64,000 nucleotides of DNA from Actinomycetospora sp. NBRC 106375. Its GTDB lineage: Bacteria > Actinomycetota > Actinomycetes > Mycobacteriales > Pseudonocardiaceae. The stretch is taken from NCBI RefSeq assembly GCF_030269665.1, contig NZ_BSTS01000010.1:62001-126000 (forward strand). The letters are read 5' to 3'. The notes under the pieces were generated by a model, which saw only the letters and a program-made list of their open reading frames with translations, searched no databases and was not told where the DNA came from. The translations under genes were made by a program, and so were the position numbers. Below are positions 58,784 through 64,000 of the stretch, in pieces; the first letter of the stretch is position 1, and every line of letters starts with the position of its first letter.

Positions 58784-60625
58784 ATGCAGCAGTACACGGA
58801 GCCGGCGATCGCGAAGGTCGCCGACGACGACAACCTCACCGCCGCACCCTGGGCGAACGCCGACGCCCACGGCGGTGACGTCGCCTACAAGCGCCTGCTC
58901 CGCGGCACGCAGCGCAGCGGAGCTGCCGCGCCGGAGGCCGACGACAGCGACCAGTGGCAGGACGTCACCTTCGCCGCTTTCCGCGACGAGGTGGTCGCGA
59001 CCGCCAAGGGCTTCGTCGCCGCGGGCATCCAGCCCGGCGACCGCGTCGGGCTGATCTCGAAGACCCGCTACGAGTGGACCCTGCTGGACTACGCGCTCTG
59101 GGCCGCCGGCGCGGTGACCCTGCCGATCTACGAGACCTCCTCGTCCGACCAGGTCGAGTGGTGCCTCTCCGACTCGGGCGCGCGCGGCGTGATCGTCGAG
59201 TCCGACGAGCACCTCTCGATCGTCTCCGCGCTGCGCGAGAAGCTCCCGGAGCTGGAGCACGTCTGGCAGATCGACGGCGCCGACGGGGCCGTGGGCGGCC
59301 TGCGCGAGGCCGGCGCGGACGTCGACGACGCGACGCTCGAGGCGCGGCGCACGGCCGTGCACGCCGACGACCTCGCGACGCTGATCTACACCTCCGGCAC
59401 CACCGGGCGCCCGAAGGGCTGCGAGATCAGCCACCGCAACCTGCTGTTCGAGGTGCGCGCCGTGGCCGAGACCTTCGGCGACCTCATGACCCCGGGCAAC
59501 TCGACGCTGCTGTTCCTCCCCCTCGCCCACATCTTCGCCCGCGTCATCCAGTGCGCGGCGCAGGAGTACCGCTACACCATCGGCCACTTCGCCGACACCA
59601 AGAAGCTGACCACCGAGCTCCCGCGGTTCCGGCCGGACTTCCTGCTCTCGGTGCCCCGGGTGTTCGAGAAGGTCTACAACGGCGCCAAGGTCAAGGCCCA
59701 CAACGACGGCAAGGGGCGGATCTTCGACGCCGCCGAGGCCACGGCCGTCTCCTACAGCGAGGCCCTCGACGCCGGCGGTCCGGGGATCGTCCTGCGCCTG
59801 CAGCACGGGCTGTTCGACAAGCTCGTCTACGGCAAGCTCCGCGCGGCGCTGGGCGGGCGGTGCATCGGCGCGGTGTCGGGCGGCTCGGCGCTCGGCGCGC
59901 GCATCGGCCACTTCTTCCGCGGCATCGGCGTGCCGATCCACGAGGGCTACGGCCTCACCGAGACCAGCGCGGCGATCACCGCGAACCCGAGCGGCCACAT
60001 CAAGGTCGGCACCGTCGGCAAGCCGATCCCGGGCATCACGGTCGCGATCGGCGAGGACGGCGAGATCCTCGCGAAAGGCGACGTCGTCTTCCGCGGCTAC
60101 TGGAACAACGAGGAGGCCACGAGGTCGACGATCGTCGACGGCTGGTTCCACACCGGCGACCTCGGCAGCCTCGACGACGAGGGCTACCTCTCGATCACCG
60201 GCCGCAAGAAGGAGCTCATCGTCACCGCGGGCGGCAAGAACGTCGCCCCCGCCGTGCTCGAGGACCGCGTCCGGGCCCACCGCCTGGTCAGCCAGGCGCT
60301 CGTCGTCGGCGACAACCGGCCCTACGTCGGCGCGCTCATCACCCTCGACCCCGAGGCGCTGCCCGGCTGGAGCACCGAGCACGGCAAGGACTCCTCCGAC
60401 GCCGCCGCCCTCGCCGACGACCCCGACGTCCGCGCGGAGATCACCGCGGCGATCGACGACGCCAACAAGGCGGTCTCGAAGGCCGAGGCCATCAAGCAGT
60501 GGCGCATCCTCTCGACCGACTTCACCGAGGAGAGCGGCGAGCTCACGCCGACGATGAAGCTCAAGCGCAACGTCATCGCCGAGAAGCGCGCCGCCGACAT
60601 CGACGCGGTCTACGAACAGCGCTGA
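58784..60625 (+). CDS. fadD15: Long-chain fatty acyl-CoA ligase (FadD15 type)
   Basis: Activates fatty acids to acyl-CoA through an acyl-AMP. AMP-binding P-loop LIYTSGTTGRPKGCE, HIFARVIQ, the A5 motif YGLTETSAAIT, WFHTGDLG and GRKKELIVTAGGKNV. 613 aa from the ATG at 58784; GTGs at 58772/58775 are also possible but too close to the GGAG site. Synteny with Rv2187 fadD15. Likely supplies acyl-CoA to nearby acyltransferases and the PIM pathway (inference). Confidence 0.94.
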   Translation: MQQYTEPAIAKVADDDNLTAAPWANADAHGGDVAYKRLLRGTQRSGAAAPEADDSDQWQDVTFAAFRDEVVATAKGFVAAGIQPGDRVGLISKTRYEWTLLDYALWAAGAVTLPIYETSSSDQVEWCLSDSGARGVIVESDEHLSIVSALREKLPELEHVWQIDGADGAVGGLREAGADVDDATLEARRTAVHADDLATLIYTSGTTGRPKGCEISHRNLLFEVRAVAETFGDLMTPGNSTLLFLPLAHIFARVIQCAAQEYRYTIGHFADTKKLTTELPRFRPDFLLSVPRVFEKVYNGAKVKAHNDGKGRIFDAAEATAVSYSEALDAGGPGIVLRLQHGLFDKLVYGKLRAALGGRCIGAVSGGSALGARIGHFFRGIGVPIHEGYGLTETSAAITANPSGHIKVGTVGKPIPGITVAIGEDGEILAKGDVVFRGYWNNEEATRSTIVDGWFHTGDLGSLDDEGYLSITGRKKELIVTAGGKNVAPAVLEDRVRAHRLVSQALVVGDNRPYVGALITLDPEALPGWSTEHGKDSSDAAALADDPDVRAEITAAIDDANKAVSKAEAIKQWRILSTDFTEESGELTPTMKLKRNVIAEKRAADIDAVYEQR

Positions 60626-60639
60626 GGCCCGGGGTTTCC

Positions 60640-60686
60640 GCAGCGAACGGGTATCTCGCTGCTTCTCGGCGCCCGAAGTCCCCGTT
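60640..60686. repeat. Dispersed repeat family 3, copy 2
   Basis: GCAGCGA and TCGCTGC form a perfect 7-bp stem (60640-60646, 60656-60662), followed by a 31-nt core (60656-60686) that matches 35684-35714 at 29 positions. Between the convergent fadD15 and pimB' genes, so it may serve as a terminator. Confidence 0.8.
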
Positions 60687-60707
60687 GATCACCCGTCCGC
60701 GGGGTGC

Positions 60708-61853
60708 TCAGCCGGCGGCGAGGGCGCGCAGGCGCGCGGCGCGGGACTCCCAGGTCCACTCGTCGCGCATCCACCGCCGACCCGCCTCGCCCATCGCCCG
60801 GGCGGCGTCCGGGTCGACGAGCAGGTCGGCGAGGGTGTCGGCGACGTCGCGGCGGTCGCGGCCGTCGACGAGACGCCCGGTCCGGCCGGGGCGCACAGTC
60901 TCCGGGGCGCCGCCCGAGCGGCCGGCGACGACGGGCACGCCGCTGGCCTGCGCCTCGAGCAGGACGATGCCCAGGCCCTCGACATCCAGCCCGCCCCCGA
61001 GGGTGCGGCACGGGAGGGCACCGACGTCGACGGCGGCGTGGTGCGCCGGGACCTCGTCGGGCGCCATGGGGCCGGTGAACACGACGTCGTCAGCGACACC
61101 GTGGGTGCGCGCGAGGCGCCGCAACCGATCGCGATCGGGCCCGTCGCCCGCGATGAGCAGCGCGACACCGGGCACGCGCCCGCGCAGGCGGGGCAGCGCG
61201 GCGATCAGCACGTCCTGACCCTTGCGACGCACGAGCCGCGAGACACAGCCCACGAGCGGCCGCTCCCCCAGCCCGTACCGGCGCCGGATCGCGTCCCGGG
61301 CGCCGGGGTCGGGCCGGAAGCGTTCGCCGTCGATCCCCGACGGCAACGGTTCGAGGGCGGCGTCGGGGCCGAGGGCCGGGGCGATCCGGCCGCGGGTGTA
61401 GCGGCTGACCGTGGTGACGACGTCGCTCGCGCGCCCGATGTGCCCCAGCGCCTGGCGGCTGCCCGGCAGCATCGACCACCCGACCTCGTGGCCGTGGGTG
61501 CTGGCCAGGACCCGGCGTACCCCGGCCCGGCGCAGCGCGGGCGCCATCAGCCCGAGCGGAGCCGCCGCGCCGAACCACGCGGTGTCGATCTCGCGCGTGC
61601 GCACCAGCTCCGCCGCGCGCCGCGTCGCGTCCGGCGTCGGCAGCATCATCGTGGTGGGCAGGCGGTGGATCTCGAAGCGCTGGTCCGCGTCGAAGCGCCG
61701 GCACGCCGCCCGCGCCTCGTCCGTGCGCTGCCAGGTGGAGGCGAGGACGACGAGCTCGTCAGCGGGGAGGCGGGTGGCGAGCGCGTGGAGGTAGGACTGG
61801 ATGCCGCCCGGCCGGGGCGGGAAGTCGTTGGTGACCAGCAGCGTGCGCGCCAC
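60708..61853 (-). CDS. pimB: Alpha-mannosyltransferase of the PimB' type
   Basis: GT-B (GT4) glycosyltransferase: TNDFPPRPGGIQSYLHAL at the N-terminus, STHGHEVGWSMLPG, PSGIDGERFRPD, VSRLVRRKGQDVLI, and the C-terminal EGLGIVLLEAQASGVPVVAG with the nucleotide-sugar Glu residues. 381 aa, equal to mycobacterial PimB' (Rv2188c), which adds the second mannose to PIM1 from GDP-mannose. GTG at 61853 is preceded 7 nt upstream by GAGGCT. Synteny with fadD15 supports the call. Confidence 0.92.
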   Translation of the reverse strand: MARTLLVTNDFPPRPGGIQSYLHALATRLPADELVVLASTWQRTDEARAACRRFDADQRFEIHRLPTTMMLPTPDATRRAAELVRTREIDTAWFGAAAPLGLMAPALRRAGVRRVLASTHGHEVGWSMLPGSRQALGHIGRASDVVTTVSRYTRGRIAPALGPDAALEPLPSGIDGERFRPDPGARDAIRRRYGLGERPLVGCVSRLVRRKGQDVLIAALPRLRGRVPGVALLIAGDGPDRDRLRRLARTHGVADDVVFTGPMAPDEVPAHHAAVDVGALPCRTLGGGLDVEGLGIVLLEAQASGVPVVAGRSGGAPETVRPGRTGRLVDGRDRRDVADTLADLLVDPDAARAMGEAGRRWMRDEWTWESRAARLRALAAG

Positions 61854-61906
61854 GCCGCGGAGCCTCGCACGAACCCCCGCGGCGCCAGCCACGGGCCGGA
61901 ACGCCG

Positions 61907-62794
61907 CTAGGACGACCGGCGCAGGAACTCCACGACGGCCGCGTTCACGACCTCCGGGTGCGTCGCGCTGAGGAAGTGCTGGCCCCCGTCGACCACCCGC
62001 AGCTCGGCCTGCGGGGAGTTCGTGAACCGCCCGATCTCGTCCTCGGCGTTGGCGACCGAGTACACGCGGTCGTCGGTGCCGTGCAGCCAGAGCACCGGGC
62101 AGCGCACGGCGTCGAGCCGCGCGTGGAGCCCGTCGCGGTCCCGCAGGTTGATCGAGCTGGTCCGCAGCCGCCTGCGCCCGGCGTCGCCGGTGTAGTTCCG
62201 CTGGTGGGTCGCGTGCCAGAAGGCGCGCTCCTCGGGGTCGACGTCCTCACCGAAGCCCTCCGCGAGGACGGCGTCGACGAGCTCCACAGGGATGACCCAG
62301 TCCTCGCCGACGGGCTCGGCGAGGGCGTCGATCGCCGGGCTGAGGAACGCGATGCCGTCCCAGCACCCGAGATCGCGGCTGCGGGGGCTCTCGAAGTCCA
62401 TCGAGGTGCCCAAGGGGATCACGCCGCGGACGACGTCCGGGGCCAGCAGGGCCATCCGGACCGCGATCCAGCCGCCCTGGGACGTGCCCAGCACGAACGC
62501 CCGGTCGATCCCGAGGGCGTCGAGCACCTGGAGCGCCGCCGCGGCGCTGTCCCAGTAGGTGTAGTCGGCGTAACCGGCTCGCGTGGCGCCGTGGCCGTAG
62601 GGCTCGATCGCGAGGAGGTTCGCGGTCCGGATCAGCTCCTCGCCGGCGAGCTGCGGGCGGTACAGCTCCACCGAGGTCGTGAACGAGTTGACCAGGACGA
62701 GGGTCGGGAGCGACGCGTCGTACGGGCCGCCGAGGGCGTACCCGATCGCCGAGGAGCCGAGGTGGGGCACGGTGATCGTCTGGGCGGGGTCCAC
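61907..62794 (-). CDS. Alpha/beta hydrolase
   Basis: 295 aa. LVLVNSFTTSVELYRPQL (oxyanion region), nucleophile FVLGTSQGGWIAVRMALLAP, acid in LWLHGTDDRVYSVANAED, His in VVDGGQHFLSATHPEV. An insertion lid contains CWDGIAFLSPAIDALAEPVG. Substrate unknown. GTG at 62794; CAGGCT lies 7 nt upstream. It is not at this place in M. tuberculosis, so it is a lineage-specific insertion between pimB' and the NlpC/P60 gene. Confidence 0.87.
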   Translation of the reverse strand: MDPAQTITVPHLGSSAIGYALGGPYDASLPTLVLVNSFTTSVELYRPQLAGEELIRTANLLAIEPYGHGATRAGYADYTYWDSAAAALQVLDALGIDRAFVLGTSQGGWIAVRMALLAPDVVRGVIPLGTSMDFESPRSRDLGCWDGIAFLSPAIDALAEPVGEDWVIPVELVDAVLAEGFGEDVDPEERAFWHATHQRNYTGDAGRRRLRTSSINLRDRDGLHARLDAVRCPVLWLHGTDDRVYSVANAEDEIGRFTNSPQAELRVVDGGQHFLSATHPEVVNAAVVEFLRRSS

Positions 62795-62857
62795 GAGCGC
62801 GAGCCTGTGACCCGGGACACGGCGGTGTCAATCACCGGCGGCGGCCGGGCCGACGTC

Positions 62858-63952
62858 TCACAGGACGATGCGCCGCACGCCGGTGAGGCTGGAGCGGACC
62901 TGGGAGACCTTGACGACGTCGCCGGACTGCGGTGCCTCGAGGAACTTGCCGTCGCCGACGTAGAAGCCGACGTGGGTGACGGGGTCGTTGAAGAACAGCA
63001 GGTCGCCGGGGCGGGCGTCGGCCATCGAGACCGGAACACCGACCAGGGCCTGCTGGCGCGACACCCGGGGCAGCCCGACCCCGACCTGCCGGTAGGCCCA
63101 CTGCACCAGCCCGGAGCAGTCGAACGTCGAGGGCCCGGTGGCGCCCCAGACGTAGGGCTTGCCCTGCTGGGTCAGCGCCGCGCGCAGCGCCTCGACCGCG
63201 ATCCCGGAGCCGGGGACGTTCGTGGGGAACTTCGTGGTGCCGCCCCGCCGCAGTGCGGCCAGCGTCGCCGGGGACGCGTCGGCGAGGGCCGCCTCGGCCG
63301 CGGCGACCTCGCGGTCGGCGTCGTCGCGGCGCCGCTGGGCGTCGTCAGCGCTGCGCTGCGCGTCCGAGGCCGACCGGTCGGCGTCGGTGGCGCGGGCGTC
63401 GGCGTCGCGCTCGGCGCCCTCGGCAGCGGCGGCGGCGTCGAGGAAGCGCTGGACGAACCGCTGGTTCTCGGTGGAGATCGTGTCGAGCAGGCTCGTGCGC
63501 TCGAGGTAGGCCTGCGGGGACTCGCTGCCCAGCAGCGCGCCGAGCGCGTCGAGCTGGCCGCCCTGGAACGCCGCGGCGGTGACCGGGTCGACCTCGGCGA
63601 ACGCGTCGTCGCGGGCGGCGCGGGCGGCGTCGGCCGCCTCGCGGGCGTCGTCGGCCTCGCGGCGCGTGCGGTCGGCCTCGGACCGGCGCACCCCGAGCTG
63701 CTCGGCCGCGTCCATCGACGCCTCCGTGGCGTCGGCCGCACGGGCGTTGGCCTGGGCGAGGGCCGTGACGGCGTCGGAGGCTCCGGGCGGGACGATGGGG
63801 TCGGCCCGTGCGGTCCCGGCGGGCGCGGCCCCGACCACCGCACCGGCCGCGAGCAGGACCGCGAGCAGGAGGAGCACGACCCCTCTCCCGAGGAGCGTGG
63901 GGCGTCCGGCGGGGTGCTCGGTGGGGCGTCGTGCGGAACGGGGGGACACCAC
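62858..63952 (-). CDS. Secreted NlpC/P60 peptidoglycan endopeptidase (RipC/RipD-like)
   Basis: Cleaves the peptide stem of peptidoglycan. A basic n-region and hydrophobic signal (GVVLLLLAVLLAAGAVVGAA, ending ARA) direct export. A long Ala/Asp/Arg-rich coiled coil spans about residues 55-225 (ADRTRREADDAREAADAARA), the type of helical arm used for autoinhibition or FtsX-like activation. The catalytic domain has the Cys in TFDCSGLVQWAY and His in THVGFYVG; the third position lies in FLEAPQSGD, with Glu where many relatives have His (RipA also uses Glu). 364 aa. Synteny with Rv2190c. GTG at 63952 or 63949. Confidence 0.92.
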   Translation of the reverse strand: MVSPRSARRPTEHPAGRPTLLGRGVVLLLLAVLLAAGAVVGAAPAGTARADPIVPPGASDAVTALAQANARAADATEASMDAAEQLGVRRSEADRTRREADDAREAADAARAARDDAFAEVDPVTAAAFQGGQLDALGALLGSESPQAYLERTSLLDTISTENQRFVQRFLDAAAAAEGAERDADARATDADRSASDAQRSADDAQRRRDDADREVAAAEAALADASPATLAALRRGGTTKFPTNVPGSGIAVEALRAALTQQGKPYVWGATGPSTFDCSGLVQWAYRQVGVGLPRVSRQQALVGVPVSMADARPGDLLFFNDPVTHVGFYVGDGKFLEAPQSGDVVKVSQVRSSLTGVRRIVL

Positions 63953-64000
63953 CGCGTCGTCGGGTCCTCTCTGCGCAGCCCGGCACGACCGCGTCCCCGG

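Overview
The window is very GC-rich, densely coding actinobacterial chromosome. Evidence for this is the gene order, the many GTG starts, TANNNT -10 boxes placed 6-8 nt before start codons (leaderless mRNAs), a Wag31-type DivIVA, a diaminopimelate-type MurE, SepF, and mannoside/PIM-type genes. The order of genes from wag31 to the NlpC/P60 gene follows the Mycobacterium tuberculosis Rv2145c-Rv2190c block, with insertions and losses. Protein style (Pro/Ala-rich tails, SAV_6107-type HEPN protein, carotenoid genes) suggests the Pseudonocardiales; the genus is not determined.

1-12.7 kb, mostly minus strand: housekeeping genes. These are the start of a possible VOC protein, dnaE (replicative polymerase), an Asp-rich hypothetical protein flanked by palindromic repeats, dapA, a cupin, mdh, ndh, a one-TM protein, rluD, lspA and a cation/proton antiporter. 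The last four are joined by very short or overlapping junctions.

12.8-36.4 kb, minus strand: a complete division and cell-wall (dcw) cluster. Read in the direction of transcription it is a DUF3040 protein, mraZ, rsmH, an ftsL-like gene, ftsI, murE, murF, mraY, murD, ftsW, murG, murC, ftsQ, then ftsZ from its own upstream region, pgeF, yggS, sepF, wag31 and a collagen-like Pro/Gly-rich membrane protein. Most junctions are 4-nt ATGA/GTGA overlaps, so translation is probably coupled. The mraZ promoter carries a textbook 10-bp-spaced GTGGGG operator. Further upstream lies an unusual opposite-strand array of the same motif, mixed with three families of dispersed palindromes. The yggT gene normally found between sepF and wag31 is missing; a 553-bp gap occupies its place.

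36.5-42.3 kb: DNA-damage and accessory genes. These are dinB (probably starting at CTG), a SAM methyltransferase, an orphan ParA, a HEPN protein and a DUF6504-like protein downstream of a clear LexA/SOS box, then a GNAT protein and an LppM-like protein.

42.3-49.8 kb: metF diverges from an isoprenyl diphosphate synthase, which is followed by crtI, crtB and a small CxxC protein. This carotenoid operon stands where mycobacteria have idsA2-mptA. An Rv2175c-like DNA-binding protein and PknL follow, with an alpha/beta hydrolase between them.

49.8-64 kb: aroG (shikimate entry), an Rv2179c-type ribonuclease, an acyltransferase, an esterase with a membrane protein, a ROK glucokinase, a CxxC repeat protein, an ArsA-like ATPase, two SRPBCC proteins, fadD15, a PimB'-like mannosyltransferase, an alpha/beta hydrolase and a NlpC/P60 cell-wall hydrolase. 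Together the window supplies peptidoglycan precursors (dapA, mur genes), the division machine (ftsZ/Q/W/I, sepF, wag31), envelope lipids (fadD15, pimB', acyltransferase) and wall remodelling (NlpC/P60). No rRNA, tRNA, CRISPR, IS element or prophage was seen.
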